A stretch of 64,000 nt of DNA from contig PHDN01000018.1 of assembly GCA_002840975.1 (NCBI GenBank), positions 54,215 to 118,214 on the forward strand, written 5' to 3'. Position numbers and translations under genes: made by a program. The notes below the pieces were generated by a model, which was not told where the DNA came from, ran no database searches, and saw nothing but the letters and a program-made list of their open reading frames with translations. Positions 25,496 through 34,731 of the stretch are shown here, one piece after another (position 1 is the stretch's first letter; every line of letters starts with the position of its first letter). The DNA is from Bacteroidetes bacterium HGW-Bacteroidetes-16 (GTDB lineage: Bacteria; Bacteroidota; Bacteroidia; Bacteroidales; F082).

Positions 25496-27223
25496 TTACT
25501 GACTGATGACTATTTTTTTTGTAAAAGTTTGGTTGTTTAGATTAATCTTAACAAAGTAGACGCCTTTTTCAAAGGATTCAGCATCAAGCTTAATAATTTG
25601 ATGGCCTGCATTCAACGTCCCGGTATAAACCTTGGCAACTTGTTTTCCGAGTAAATCAAACACAGCGATATCGGCTTTTGAGGCACTATTCAGTTTAAAG
25701 CTAATGTTGGCTTGGTTAACCAATGGATTTGGATAAATACCAATGTCCCCGGCATCAATGTTTTCATCAAGTCCAACCTGTGAGTCATACATAAGTCCTG
25801 CAATCGACATATCAGTAAACGCCGGTCCATCCCACAACACGTTGGTGGCGTCGTCGGTGATAATGTAAAACCCGCCTGACAAGCCGTTGCCTGAATCATC
25901 GTGAATGGTTAAGGTATAACATCCGTCAGTTGGGAAGGTGATAGGTTCAAGATGTAATCCCAATGTACTATAAGGGCCACCTTCAGCTATTGCTGATCCG
26001 CTTTCATCCGTAATACTCCATGTAATGTCCTGAGGGTCACCCAGTGTTTGAACTCCAAAGTAACCTGTTTTAGGATAGTATTGCGACTGTTCGAAAGTGG
26101 TATTGTATTGATCGTTTTGGGGCAGTTCATCCGTATGTCCTGCCGGATTTGCACAGGAGATGCTTAATGTGTTTTCAGTTGTTACATCAAAAGTGATTTC
26201 CGGTAAGGTTACTTTCGTAGTTTCATTTTGTGTTAAATTTCCTGTCCAGGTATAAGTAGCCGTTTCTCCTTCATTGATTTCGTAATTGAAATCAAGGCTG
26301 GTCAGGTTGTTTACTCCATAATTTTTTATTTCTACAATGGGAGCCATGGAACCTTCACAGGCGGTTTGGGGATAATAGGCGGATAGTATGGCAGCATCAT
26401 AATCATTTGATTCGATGGTCGTAATACTTCCCATTATACCGCTAATTGCTTCCTGGTGGTTCTCAGTTACAAAAGCAACGATGTCCAGGTTTTCGAGCAC
26501 AACGTCCACACCGGTATAGTCTTCAGGGATTTCATAGGTAAAAGTACCGGAATAGAGCGACCCGGTTGTGGTTTCATTTATTTCAACTCCCCATTGCCCG
26601 GTGAGCAGGTGACGAAGCATGTGCTTATGGACATAATTATTTCCCATGTTTCCTCCGGTTTGAGGTCCAAGTACGTTGTTTTGCAGAATGGCCACATTTA
26701 AGAAATTGGAAGGAAAAGGGCTGTTGTCGGTGTAATACACTTCTACCTGAACTACAAGTTGGCGTGTTGAGGTCACGATGATGGATTCAACTCCCACATT
26801 GAGGTAACTGGGTGCAGCCATCACCTGATTGGAGGCGGATGTCCAATAATTTCTACTCATCGCGGTTCCACTTCCCTGCGACCAGCCTGAGAAAAGGTGT
26901 CGGTTTACGGTTCCTGCCGGATACCCAACTAAACCTGACTGACCAGCGATGGCATTGCCCCAGGGAGTTCTAAAATCGGGTTCTGAGCCAGAGGGTACGG
27001 CATAGCTTCCCTGATGAATATTAATCAGGATGACATCGTCAGGATGGGCATTGTATATGGCTTGCGCAATGGCATGACCATCAGGGCAAAACACACAGTG
27101 GATTCCTGTAAATTCTTCCAGGACGACATTTTTATTTTCAGGATCAGTTCCCACAATTGTTTGTGAAAAAACAAAGGTACAGGCCATTATAAATGACGCA
27201 ATAAAAGTAATTTTCTTTTTCAT
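25496..27223 (-). CDS. Omp28-related protein with T9SS sorting domain
   Basis: This 575-residue exported protein has a signal peptide (about 1-20, K-K-K-I-T-F then a hydrophobic run ending A-C-T-F-V-F-S-Q). Next is an Omp28-like region with thioredoxin-type features: L-E-E-F-T-G-I-H-C-V-F-C-P-D-G-H places a C-x-x-C pair at residues 43 and 46, followed by G-Y-P-A-G-T-V-N. Beta-rich domains fill the middle. The end (about 495-575, I-Y-P-N-P-L-V-N to T-K-K-I-V-I-S-Q) is a type A T9SS sorting domain. The Cys pair suggests redox or disulfide chemistry at the cell surface, unproven. It converges on priA. Confidence 0.88.
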   Translation of the reverse strand: MKKKITFIASFIMACTFVFSQTIVGTDPENKNVVLEEFTGIHCVFCPDGHAIAQAIYNAHPDDVILINIHQGSYAVPSGSEPDFRTPWGNAIAGQSGLVGYPAGTVNRHLFSGWSQGSGTAMSRNYWTSASNQVMAAPSYLNVGVESIIVTSTRQLVVQVEVYYTDNSPFPSNFLNVAILQNNVLGPQTGGNMGNNYVHKHMLRHLLTGQWGVEINETTTGSLYSGTFTYEIPEDYTGVDVVLENLDIVAFVTENHQEAISGIMGSITTIESNDYDAAILSAYYPQTACEGSMAPIVEIKNYGVNNLTSLDFNYEINEGETATYTWTGNLTQNETTKVTLPEITFDVTTENTLSISCANPAGHTDELPQNDQYNTTFEQSQYYPKTGYFGVQTLGDPQDITWSITDESGSAIAEGGPYSTLGLHLEPITFPTDGCYTLTIHDDSGNGLSGGFYIITDDATNVLWDGPAFTDMSIAGLMYDSQVGLDENIDAGDIGIYPNPLVNQANISFKLNSASKADIAVFDLLGKQVAKVYTGTLNAGHQIIKLDAESFEKGVYFVKINLNNQTFTKKIVISQ

Positions 27224-27274
27224 AATAATAACGATTAGTTTAATTCCTTAGTAATTAATTGATTAACCAGAAAG

Positions 27275-27282
27275 CAAAAGTA
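27275..27282 (-). promoter_or_regulatory. -7 element of the Omp28-related gene
   Basis: The minus strand reads TACTTTTG followed by C, a perfect -7 element with a start predicted about 45 bases before the ATG. The rest of 27283-27534 holds only a weak divergent promoter-like TAATCTTTG at 27495-27503, ahead of the next gene on the plus strand. Confidence 0.6.
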
Positions 27283-27534
27283 GCGATTTTTTTTTATACT
27301 ATGATGAATCATGTATTTTCCTTAGGACAGTCCCGGAATGAAAAAGGTTGTATATAAAATGTTATGATCTATTGTACCAAAAAAGAACCTGGAAACTTTA
27401 ACATCCTTTTGAGCAACCTTTGCGATATCTTGTTTGTCTTTCTTGCTGGTTCATGGCAAATGCAATCTAAATTATGATTGTAATCTGTTTGGTATAATCT
27501 TTGTGCCTATTAATTGTTTTAATAAATACTCATA

Positions 27535-28650
27535 ATGAAAAAATTAATACTTTCAATCTTTTTTATAATCGCCACAGTATTGTATGTCGATGCGCAAACA
27601 TTTGAGTTAACCTGGGATGGAGAAGTACTGGGGGACACAGTTGTTATTTCTGACGTTCCTTCAGCCAACGACATGACTTTCGATCCGATTGTGACCAATC
27701 TTTCGAATAATAACATCAAGGTAAAAGTTCGCAGGAATGAGATTTCTATCGTTGACAGTTCAGCGAATTACTTTTGTTGGGTGGCTTGCTATGCACCATT
27801 TGTTAATGAGTCGGCGGAATTTCATGTAATGGCACCAGGTGCTTCAACTGATCAGGATTTTTTCTATGCGCATTATACACCACTTAACCAGACCGGCACA
27901 TCCATTATTGAATACATGTTTTATAATATGGATGATGAAAGCCAAAACCTCAAAGTTGTGGTGAAGTATAAGACATCGGTGCAGTTATTCAAATTAACCT
28001 GGGATGGCGAAACATTGGGCGATGTGATTAACATTGTAAGTGATACTTCGGTTCCTGAAATGATCTTTAACCCCATCGTGACAAACAATACATCAGCAAC
28101 CATAAATGTGAAGGTACGCCGGACAAATTTGGATTTAGTTGCAGGCAGCGAGAATTATTTTTGCTGGGTATTGTGCTACGAACCTGCAAATGATATTTCG
28201 TCCGAATTTTTAGAAATGGCTCCCGGAGCCTCTTCCGGCGCCGAGTACTTTTCAGGGCATTATACTCCCCTGGGCCATTCAGGAACTTCTACCGTTGAGT
28301 ACATGTTTTATGATATGAATGATGTATCAATCAATCAGAAGTTCATTGTAAAATATACCTCTTCACCAACGGCCATTGATGAAAGCATATTAAAAGGCGT
28401 TCACTTTTCGGCCATCTATCCAAATCCGGCCATCAACTTTGTAAACCTGAATTACACATTGGTTCCCGGTGTTAAAAGCGCCAGTATCAGAATTTCAAAT
28501 ATATTGGGTACCGTGGTCAGTGAAACGAACCTCAATTTAAATAGCAACAGTACACGTGTTGATGTTAGTCAGCTTGATGGAGGGATTTATTTTTATTCCG
28601 TGATCCTCAATGGCGAGCGTCTGAGTACAAAGAAGCTGGTTATACGATAA
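27535..28650 (+). CDS. T9SS cargo protein with two tandem copies of an unnamed domain
   Basis: A signal peptide (about 1-21, ending V-D-A-Q) is followed by two copies of a module of about 125 residues, at about 22-149 and 150-275. Each starts F-x-L-T-W-D-G-E and shares T-N-x-S/T, V-K-V-R-R, N-Y-F-C-W-V, C-Y, M-A-P-G-A-S, H-Y-T-P-L and Y-M-F-Y-x-M. Two Cys per module could form a disulfide. The end (about 295-371, I-Y-P-N-P-A-I-N to K-K-L-V-I-R) is a T9SS sorting domain. I do not recognise the module as a named family. Likely a surface beta-sandwich protein of unknown role. Confidence 0.85.
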   Translation: MKKLILSIFFIIATVLYVDAQTFELTWDGEVLGDTVVISDVPSANDMTFDPIVTNLSNNNIKVKVRRNEISIVDSSANYFCWVACYAPFVNESAEFHVMAPGASTDQDFFYAHYTPLNQTGTSIIEYMFYNMDDESQNLKVVVKYKTSVQLFKLTWDGETLGDVINIVSDTSVPEMIFNPIVTNNTSATINVKVRRTNLDLVAGSENYFCWVLCYEPANDISSEFLEMAPGASSGAEYFSGHYTPLGHSGTSTVEYMFYDMNDVSINQKFIVKYTSSPTAIDESILKGVHFSAIYPNPAINFVNLNYTLVPGVKSASIRISNILGTVVSETNLNLNSNSTRVDVSQLDGGIYFYSVILNGERLSTKKLVIR

Positions 28651-28670
28651 TATAACAATAGGTATTTATA

Positions 28671-28700
28671 AAAAAAACCGGTGTTGAACCGGTTTTTTTT
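28671..28700. terminator. Bidirectional terminator between T9SS gene and metK
   Basis: AAAAAACCGG (28672-28681) pairs with CCGGTTTTTT (28689-28698) around a 7-base loop. It works for both convergent genes. Confidence 0.88.
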
Positions 28701-28729
28701 GTGCAATGCAGTTTAGGTTTTCCCCTTTT

Positions 28730-30034
28730 TTAAAGCTTAAATGCTGCCTTAACCTGATCGATATAATCTAACTTTTCCCAAGGGAAAAAGGTTACGGTTT
28801 TCTTATAGACGTTCACTCCGTTTCTGTTTTCAACAAAAGTAGTGGTGTTATCCTCAAAATATACTTCGATCTCTTTATCATACGTCTCGCGACCAAAATG
28901 ACCATAAGATGCTGTTGGCACAAAAATGGGATTCTTTAGCCCAAAACGGGAAACGATGGCAAAAGGTCTCATGTCGAAGACACTTTCAATTTTCTTCGAA
29001 ATTTCACCGTCTTTCATGATCTCGCCCTTTTCATTTTTCACATGGGCAGTACCATAGGTGTTGACATAGAAACCTACGGGTTTGTCTACTCCAATGGCAT
29101 AGGCCACCTGAACCAGGATTTGATCGGCCACTCCGGCAGCCACCATGTTTTTGGCAATGTGGCGAGCGGCATAAGCAGCCGAACGGTCAACTTTTGAGGC
29201 ATCTTTTCCCGAAAAGGCTCCGCCACCATGAGCTCCATGTCCGCCATAGGTATCTACAATAATTTTTCTTCCGGTAAGACCGGTATCCCCGTGAGGGCCA
29301 CCAATGACAAACTTCCCGGTGGGATTGACCAGCAATTTCAAATTATCTGCAAATAATTTTTGAACGTTATCAGGGTACTGCGATTTTACTCTGGGGATTA
29401 AGATTTTTGCACAGTCTTCTTTGATTTTGGCCTGCATCTTCACTTCTGTATCAAAATCATCGTGTTGGGTCGAAATAACGATGGTGTCGATGCGCGATGG
29501 AGTGCCGTTGTCATCGTATTCAAGGGTCACCTGTGATTTTGAATCCGGACGCAGGTAGGTCATTTCTTTCCCCTCACGGCGGATTTTAGCCAGTTCAAAC
29601 AATAAATCGTGTGCTATTTCCGTGGTCAGCGGCATCAGGTTTTCCATTTCCTTGTTGGCAAAGCCAAACATCATGCCCTGGTCACCGGCACCTTGTTCTT
29701 CTTCTTTCTGTCGGACAACACCCTGATTGATATCGGAGGATTGTTCATGAAGTGCAGATAGTACAGAGCAGGAATCCGCATCAAATTGATATTCGGCTTT
29801 CACATAGCCAATCCGGCGGATCATATCGCGGGCTACTTTTTGTAAATCTACATAAGCCGTGGTTTTAACTTCACCGGCAATCATGGCCAGTCCTGTTGTT
29901 ACCAATGTTTCGCAGGCCACTTTTGAATTGGGGTCCTGGCGCAACATTTCGTCCAGTACCGCATCGGATATCTGATCGGAAACCTTGTCGGGATGACCTT
30001 CAGATACCGATTCGGAGGTAAAATAATATGACAT
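28730..30034 (-). CDS. metK: S-adenosylmethionine synthetase
   Basis: MetK makes SAM from methionine and ATP, with K+ and Mg2+, in the cytoplasm. The 434-residue protein shows [14 protein letters not shown] at the N-terminus (His and Asp for ATP and Mg), [10 protein letters not shown] in the substrate loop, and G-G-G-A-F-S-G-K-D, the phosphate-binding motif. It is somewhat longer than the 384-residue E. coli enzyme because of extra residues at about 150-190. It is a single-gene unit with a 5' leader of about 120 bases. Confidence 0.98.
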   Translation of the reverse strand: MSYYFTSESVSEGHPDKVSDQISDAVLDEMLRQDPNSKVACETLVTTGLAMIAGEVKTTAYVDLQKVARDMIRRIGYVKAEYQFDADSCSVLSALHEQSSDINQGVVRQKEEEQGAGDQGMMFGFANKEMENLMPLTTEIAHDLLFELAKIRREGKEMTYLRPDSKSQVTLEYDDNGTPSRIDTIVISTQHDDFDTEVKMQAKIKEDCAKILIPRVKSQYPDNVQKLFADNLKLLVNPTGKFVIGGPHGDTGLTGRKIIVDTYGGHGAHGGGAFSGKDASKVDRSAAYAARHIAKNMVAAGVADQILVQVAYAIGVDKPVGFYVNTYGTAHVKNEKGEIMKDGEISKKIESVFDMRPFAIVSRFGLKNPIFVPTASYGHFGRETYDKEIEVYFEDNTTTFVENRNGVNVYKKTVTFFPWEKLDYIDQVKAAFKL

Positions 30035-30163
30035 ATCGTTATCGATTAAAATTAAACAAATTCTGGAAGTTCTGTGTGATTGGCTGGGTATTTTTGCTTT
30101 AGCATTTTTTTACCGTGGTTGCAATCAATCAAATCTTTCCACAAGCGTTTTTAAAACGTGGCG

Positions 30164-30171
30164 CAAAGATA
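30164..30171 (-). promoter_or_regulatory. -7 element of metK
   Basis: The minus strand reads TATCTTTG followed by CGCC, a perfect -7 element. The predicted leader of about 120 bases opens with a short CCAC/GTGG hairpin. I saw no SAM riboswitch core in it. Confidence 0.6.
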
Positions 30172-30199
30172 GATAATTAATTGTTACGGTTAGTGAAGT

Positions 30200-30250
30200 A
30201 AAGTTAAAAGTGAGCTAAAGTTGAAAGTGAGCTAAAGTTGAAAGTGAGCT
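30200..30250. repeat. Three tandem 17-bp repeats
   Basis: The unit AAAGTTGAAAGTGAGCT occurs three times head to tail (30200-30216 with one change, 30217-30233, 30234-30250) plus a partial fourth (AAAGTTG). The reverse complement of its first half recurs at about 30324-30337, so the block can fold onto that side. Confidence 0.85.
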
Positions 30251-30301
30251 AAAGTTGGGTGCATCTGGATAAATGGAAATTACCCAATAACTTTTAACTT
30301 T

Positions 30302-30322
30302 CCTGCCTACCGGCCAGGCAGG
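30302..30322. repeat. GC-rich palindrome between metK and the GldA-like gene
   Basis: CCTGCCT (30302-30308) and AGGCAGG (30316-30322) form a perfect 7-bp hairpin around ACCGGCC. On each side lie similar AACTTT(T/C)AACTTT arms. It looks like a dispersed extragenic palindrome. No T-tract of terminator type follows, though it lies past the stop codon of the GldA-like gene. Confidence 0.7.
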
Positions 30323-30355
30323 TAACTTTCAACTTTAGGCACTTTAAGTACTTCC

Positions 30356-31270
30356 CTATTCCTGGGTCAACCGGTGGAAAACATCTTCCATCTTGCTCGA
30401 ATCCTGAGCCAATGCCAGCACATTGTATCCGTTTTTTACTGCGAATTTGAAAATATTTTCACGTATATCTTTGCCTTTTTCACCCGTGATGAGCCATGTA
30501 TTGCCTTTCAGTTTTTCAATTTTTTTGGCTCCGACGATGTCTTTAATATCAATACTTGCAAGTGTTTCTTTTAATTCAAGCCGGTATACAAACGATAGGG
30601 TTGCATTTTTTGAAAGGTTGGAAGGAGTATCGTCAGCCACTATTTTCCCGTGATCGATAATAATCACCCGGTTACACAAGGCCTCCACTTCCTGCATGAT
30701 GTGTGTGCTCAGGATAATGGTTTTTATTTTACCCAAATCGGCAATAATGCGCCTGATTTCTACCAACTGATTGGGATCAAGTCCGGAAGTAGGCTCATCC
30801 AGTATTAAAATTTCAGGATCGTGAATAAGTGCCTGTGCCAGTCCAACGCGTTGGCGGTAGCCTTTTGAGAGTTCGCCTATTTTCTTCCGGCTTTCCTGTC
30901 CCAGTCCGGTCAGGCTGATCACATCCTCCACGGCCTTTTTAGCATTGCCTTTCACAGGATAGCTGTTAAACACAAAGGTCAGGTATTCGCGCACATACAT
31001 GTCAGTATACAGGGGATTTGTTTCGGGGAGGTAGCCAATGTGTTTCCTGATTTCGAGCGATTGCTCCTGCACATCGAGTCCGTTCACCCAGGCAGTGCCC
31101 GAACTTGGTGGGATTACGGTGGTAAGGATTTTCATCAGGGTGGATTTGCCGGCCCCATTGGGCCCCAGCAATCCAACTACTTCTCCTTTATTAATCGATA
31201 AACTGACGTTGTCGAGTGCTTTTTGCTGACCGTAATATTTGGTGATTCCTTCTATTTTTACCGTTGACAT
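30356..31270 (-). CDS. gldA: GldA-like ABC transporter ATP-binding protein
   Basis: This ABC ATPase has the Walker A G-P-N-G-A-G-K-S-T, the signature L-S-K-G-Y-R-Q-R-V-G-L-A-Q, Walker B I-L-I-L-D-E-P-T-S-G-L-D-P and the H-loop S-T-H-I-M. A C-terminal domain of about 80 residues follows, as in GldA of flavobacterial gliding machinery. The permease partners GldF and GldG are not adjacent, so a gliding role is unproven and another exporter is possible. I chose the ATG at 31270 (M-S-T-V-K-I-E-G): the upstream in-frame codons to 31297 overlap the -7 promoter element. The gene diverges from the DUF3857-like gene. Confidence 0.88.
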   Translation of the reverse strand: MSTVKIEGITKYYGQQKALDNVSLSINKGEVVGLLGPNGAGKSTLMKILTTVIPPSSGTAWVNGLDVQEQSLEIRKHIGYLPETNPLYTDMYVREYLTFVFNSYPVKGNAKKAVEDVISLTGLGQESRKKIGELSKGYRQRVGLAQALIHDPEILILDEPTSGLDPNQLVEIRRIIADLGKIKTIILSTHIMQEVEALCNRVIIIDHGKIVADDTPSNLSKNATLSFVYRLELKETLASIDIKDIVGAKKIEKLKGNTWLITGEKGKDIRENIFKFAVKNGYNVLALAQDSSKMEDVFHRLTQE

Positions 31271-31294
31271 GGGTGCGATTTGATAAAGTTTTTG

Positions 31295-31332
31295 CAAAAG
31301 TAACTTTTTAGAATTTTAATCTTATATCTTTG
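31295..31332. promoter_or_regulatory. Divergent promoter pair (GldA-like gene and DUF3857-like gene)
   Basis: A leftward TACTTTTG (31295-31302 on the minus strand) and a rightward TATCTTTG (31325-31332) lie 22 bases apart. Each sits 25-32 bases from its gene. A near copy of this whole region is found at 35436-35526. Confidence 0.75.
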
Positions 31333-31356
31333 AAAGATCAATCCCTAAATAAAATT

Positions 31357-33471
31357 ATGAAAACCAACATTGTTTATTTACTTCTTATTTTCTTTGTTTC
31401 ACATACGCTTGTTTTTGGTAATGAATTAATTGATGGAGATGCGATTAACACAACCGAACAGACTAAAAGGGGTGATGCCGTCATCATAAACGAAGACAAT
31501 GTCATTACCATTGTTGGAAGAAAAGCAGCGTTTATTAATTTCTCGGTAACAAAGAAAATGAAGGTTGAGATTTTAACACAGGCAGGATTGGAGAAGTATT
31601 CCAAAATTGTCCTTCCTGAAACATTTGACCCCACTTATATTGCGCATTTTCCACTGGATAGAAATTACACAAATGTATTTTCTAACATTAAATTTAATTC
31701 TTTCAAAGGGACCATTACAACAAAAGAGGGCAAACAGACAGATGCCTTTATTAAAAGCAAGATCGAACCCGTGAGAATGGTGATGCTCTATGATAATTTT
31801 TATGGAAATTTTGACAAGAATACCTATCAAATTGAAAATCTGAAAATAGGTGATGTGCTGGAGGTTGTGTATAACTATAGCATGATGTACGCCGAAAATT
31901 ATAACCAGCTTTCATCATTCCGGATTTTTTTCAATGGTGATCTTTTAAAGCAAAATTACACCCTGACCATTTCACACGATGAAAATTTAAATATTGATAT
32001 GGAGTATGTTCATGAGGCGAACCCTGACAGCACCTACAATATTGATAACAGGATAGTTTATTATTGGAATAAATGCAATGTTTACGGATGTATAAATGAG
32101 GAAGGAAGCCGCCCGTATCGGTCGTTGCCCCATTTGATTTTCTCGGTTAAGCCCTACGAATTGTTATACACGATACCCTATTCCTTCGAGGAAAGATATA
32201 TTCCATTTTACTCATTGTTTACCTACCAAAGAGAAATGAATCATTTGGGTATAGCCAAATCCATATTACAAGGGGTTAATACAAAGCAATATTTACAAAT
32301 CAACAAATATATTCAGAGTGAAACGCAGGATATTACGGGTGACAGTTTGGGATATTTAAAGTTGCTGAAGATTCATAATACCATTGCAGAGAATTTTGAT
32401 TTTGACAACGATACCGGTTATTTTAAGAAAGATGATAACCGTGAAGCCCGGATGGGTGAGTATTTGAGCAGAAAAACCCTGAGGGATATCAGTAGGTACG
32501 ACCTGTACGTTGCCCTTTTGTTAAAAATTGATTTGGTATATTTTACCGCGTACCTGTGCGACAATAGAATGGGAGAAATTAGTAACGCCTATTTTTATCC
32601 TATGTATAACAGCGACTACCTTTTTGCTGTTTTGTTAAAAAACAACAGCGTACAATACTTATATCCGAAGAAGTCACGGTTCGGATATTACTTGAATGAA
32701 GTTCCATTTTATTTTGAGGATACCAAAGCGCGGTTGGTCCATTTAGATGATTACCGTAATTATAAGAAACCCATTAGCGAAAGTACCCGGAAAATCACAT
32801 TGCCCAACAGTACAGTTAAAGACAATATGCGCAGGAACAGTGCATTGGTGGATGTAAGTTTGGAACAAATGACTGCGCATTTTACGACAAAAATCAATTT
32901 ATACGGTCAGTATTCCACTCTCATCCGGGGATTGTACCAATACAACTACCAGGATGAAACGATTAATGAGCTGTACAACAAAAAGATATGGGAGATCAAT
33001 GATGAAGTTGTGGTGTTAAACCAGGATACTGAAATAGTGAACAAGGAGTTCCCGTTTCCGGCGGTAATCAATACTGAATATATTGCCAACAACCTGCTCG
33101 AAACCCATAGCGACACCATTTCGTTAAACTTAGCAAACTGGTTTAACCACATCATCTACACCGATTTTGACACCACCCGGCGACAATTGGATTTTTACCC
33201 TGATTTCCGTGGAAAGGATTCGTACGTGTATTTCATCCAATTTGATAAAAACGTTCATTTGATAAGTTCTGTAAAAAAAGTAAAGATAAACAATGCGTTT
33301 GGAGAGCTTATTATTGATGTTGAACAGGTTAACCCTACAGCGATAAAACTATCAAGTTCGTTTAAAACCATTGGTAGCAAGGTGGAAGTTAACCAACTGT
33401 ATGCGGTTCAGGAGATTTATAATAACATACAGACTTTGAACCAGAGCTACCTGCTGTTTAAATTGGATTGA
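31357..33471 (+). CDS. Exported DUF3857/transglutaminase-like protein without catalytic residues
   Basis: From the ATG at 31357 the protein has 704 residues. An in-frame TTG at 31330 lies inside the -7 element and was rejected. A signal peptide (about 1-21, M-K-T-N-I-V-Y then hydrophobic to V-F-G) leads into a beta-rich N-terminal region resembling DUF3857 (I-G-D-V-L-E-V-V-Y-N-Y-S at about 164-175). A region at about 375-460 has the spacing of a transglutaminase-like fold, but the positions where I would expect Cys, His and Asp are other residues. The C-terminus is beta-rich. It has no T9SS sorting domain, so it is probably periplasmic. Function unknown; family assignment is tentative. Confidence 0.65.
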   Translation: MKTNIVYLLLIFFVSHTLVFGNELIDGDAINTTEQTKRGDAVIINEDNVITIVGRKAAFINFSVTKKMKVEILTQAGLEKYSKIVLPETFDPTYIAHFPLDRNYTNVFSNIKFNSFKGTITTKEGKQTDAFIKSKIEPVRMVMLYDNFYGNFDKNTYQIENLKIGDVLEVVYNYSMMYAENYNQLSSFRIFFNGDLLKQNYTLTISHDENLNIDMEYVHEANPDSTYNIDNRIVYYWNKCNVYGCINEEGSRPYRSLPHLIFSVKPYELLYTIPYSFEERYIPFYSLFTYQREMNHLGIAKSILQGVNTKQYLQINKYIQSETQDITGDSLGYLKLLKIHNTIAENFDFDNDTGYFKKDDNREARMGEYLSRKTLRDISRYDLYVALLLKIDLVYFTAYLCDNRMGEISNAYFYPMYNSDYLFAVLLKNNSVQYLYPKKSRFGYYLNEVPFYFEDTKARLVHLDDYRNYKKPISESTRKITLPNSTVKDNMRRNSALVDVSLEQMTAHFTTKINLYGQYSTLIRGLYQYNYQDETINELYNKKIWEINDEVVVLNQDTEIVNKEFPFPAVINTEYIANNLLETHSDTISLNLANWFNHIIYTDFDTTRRQLDFYPDFRGKDSYVYFIQFDKNVHLISSVKKVKINNAFGELIIDVEQVNPTAIKLSSSFKTIGSKVEVNQLYAVQEIYNNIQTLNQSYLLFKLD

Positions 33472-33508
33472 AGTATGTTAAAAAATGTACCGCGTTATGA
33501 TCCCTCAA

Positions 33509-33543
33509 TGGCGCGGCTTTAGCATTAGCGTAACGCGTGACTA
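33509..33543 (+). repeat. Dispersed GC-rich repeat, copy 1
   Basis: TGGCGCGGCTTTAGCATTAG and the following bases to ACGCGTGACTA match copy 2 at 34696-34731 in about 28 of 36 positions. It lies downstream of the hydrolase gene. The rest of 33472-33697 holds a short ATCTAC/GTAGAT hairpin (33575-33591) and nothing else of note. Confidence 0.65.
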
Positions 33544-33697
33544 AATAATCCCTTTTTTGAAAAATGAGTTTGTCATCTACGGTTGGTAGATATGGCTAAT
33601 TTGCACCAATAAAATATCGGGCTGTTCGTACTCGTTTTCATCAGTATTTTGTGGATATGTTGGCAGGCAGATACAACAATCAGATGTTTCCTCCATA

Positions 33698-34576
33698 TCA
33701 GTTCAGGAGAAAGGCAAGAACATAATCTGAAAATTTATCAGGAAGCTGGTACATCGCCCCATGGCCACATCCTTCCAATAAAATCAAAGAAGCAAGCGGA
33801 ATAGAATCAAGCAATATATATGAATTGGCTGTTGGTGTGCATACATCCTGGTCTCCTGTTAGCAGCAGAACTGCTTGCGTGAAACTGCTTAAGCGGTCGG
33901 CGCTTCCCCCTCCGGCTTCATTCCATTTTGTGAAAGCTGCCCACTGCATGGCAACGATCGCCGGATCAGAAGTTTCAGTCGGTTCAGGAAAATATTCCAG
34001 GGGATCTGGATGGGCCGCAAGCCATTCATCAGGGAAGAGGGTACGCAGCATGTCTATCGGAGATGGGTCGTCTGCAGTAAGAATATCAGCCACCCATTCC
34101 GGCGGCTCTATGGCGATGGTGTCCCCACAATCACCGGCATACAAAATCACTTTTTTAATCTGATGCGGATAATTCAAGGCAAGCTCCTGCGCCACGTTTG
34201 TGCCCATCGACCATCCCAGCACATGGGCCTGCTCTACATGAATGGCCGTCAAAAAATGAGCGGCATTTGCTGCAAGACCCTTCATGCTGAAGGCAGTATC
34301 CTGCGTGGTTGAATAGCCCATCCCCGGGTAGTCGTACATAATCACCTGGAATTGTTCTGATAGACGATTAATTACCTTGGGTTGCCATAGATCCATGGTG
34401 CCACTATAACCCATGCACATGAGGAGGGGAAATCCGCTACCACTTACTTTATAGGCAATGCGATCCGTGCCTACATCAACATATTCAATCGTGATCACCG
34501 GATCGATGTCCGATGCGTTGTTACATCCAGTCATAATTAAAATTGTTATGCAAATAAGTGTGGAGATTGTCTTCAT
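33698..34576 (-). CDS. Lipoprotein alpha/beta hydrolase
   Basis: This 292-residue protein begins M-K-T-I-S-T-L with a lipoprotein signal peptide; the lipobox I-M-T-G-C puts the lipidated Cys at residue 18. The mature part is an alpha/beta hydrolase: nucleophile elbow G-W-S-M-G-T (Ser123), acid in T-G-D-Q-D-V (Asp242 or Asp244) and His272 in C-G-H-G-A-M. The Y-D-Y-P-G-M-G-Y-S stretch is typical of the esterase/peroxidase-like group. Substrate unknown. An in-frame ATG at 34663 would put 29 residues before the signal peptide and lies in the promoter, so it was rejected. The gene is bracketed by repeat copies 1 and 2. Confidence 0.85.
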   Translation of the reverse strand: MKTISTLICITILIMTGCNNASDIDPVITIEYVDVGTDRIAYKVSGSGFPLLMCMGYSGTMDLWQPKVINRLSEQFQVIMYDYPGMGYSTTQDTAFSMKGLAANAAHFLTAIHVEQAHVLGWSMGTNVAQELALNYPHQIKKVILYAGDCGDTIAIEPPEWVADILTADDPSPIDMLRTLFPDEWLAAHPDPLEYFPEPTETSDPAIVAMQWAAFTKWNEAGGGSADRLSSFTQAVLLLTGDQDVCTPTANSYILLDSIPLASLILLEGCGHGAMYQLPDKFSDYVLAFLLN

Positions 34577-34660
34577 AGCAGTTTGGATTGAGATGGTCTG
34601 ATTTGCCTGGACAATTTTTTTCAAAAATAAATTTATTTTTTTACAGAACAAGTCATCAAG

Positions 34661-34668
34661 CAAAGTTA
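34661..34668 (-). promoter_or_regulatory. -7 element of the lipoprotein hydrolase gene
   Basis: The minus strand reads TAACTTTG, a perfect TAnnTTTG, giving a leader of about 80 bases. Confidence 0.55.
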
Positions 34669-34695
34669 TTCTAAAATTTTAAGGAGCCCCTTCAC

Positions 34696-34731
34696 TGGTG
34701 CGCGTTTTATCATTAGCAAAGCGCGTGACTA
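34696..34731 (+). repeat. Dispersed GC-rich repeat, copy 2
   Basis: TGGTGCGCGTTTTATCATTA and the following bases to GCGCGTGACTA, same orientation as copy 1. A related short palindrome (CGCATTGCAAATGCG) lies at about 34819-34833. The rest of 34732-34892 shows nothing coding. Confidence 0.65.

Noticed and set aside
30035..30160. Possible SAM riboswitch in the metK leader
   Set aside because: The leader lacks the core motifs of SAM-I and SAM-II elements; only a short hairpin near the start is visible.
30200..30337. Short regular repeats resembling a CRISPR array
   Set aside because: The repeats are 17 bp, head to tail without spacers, and no cas genes are near.
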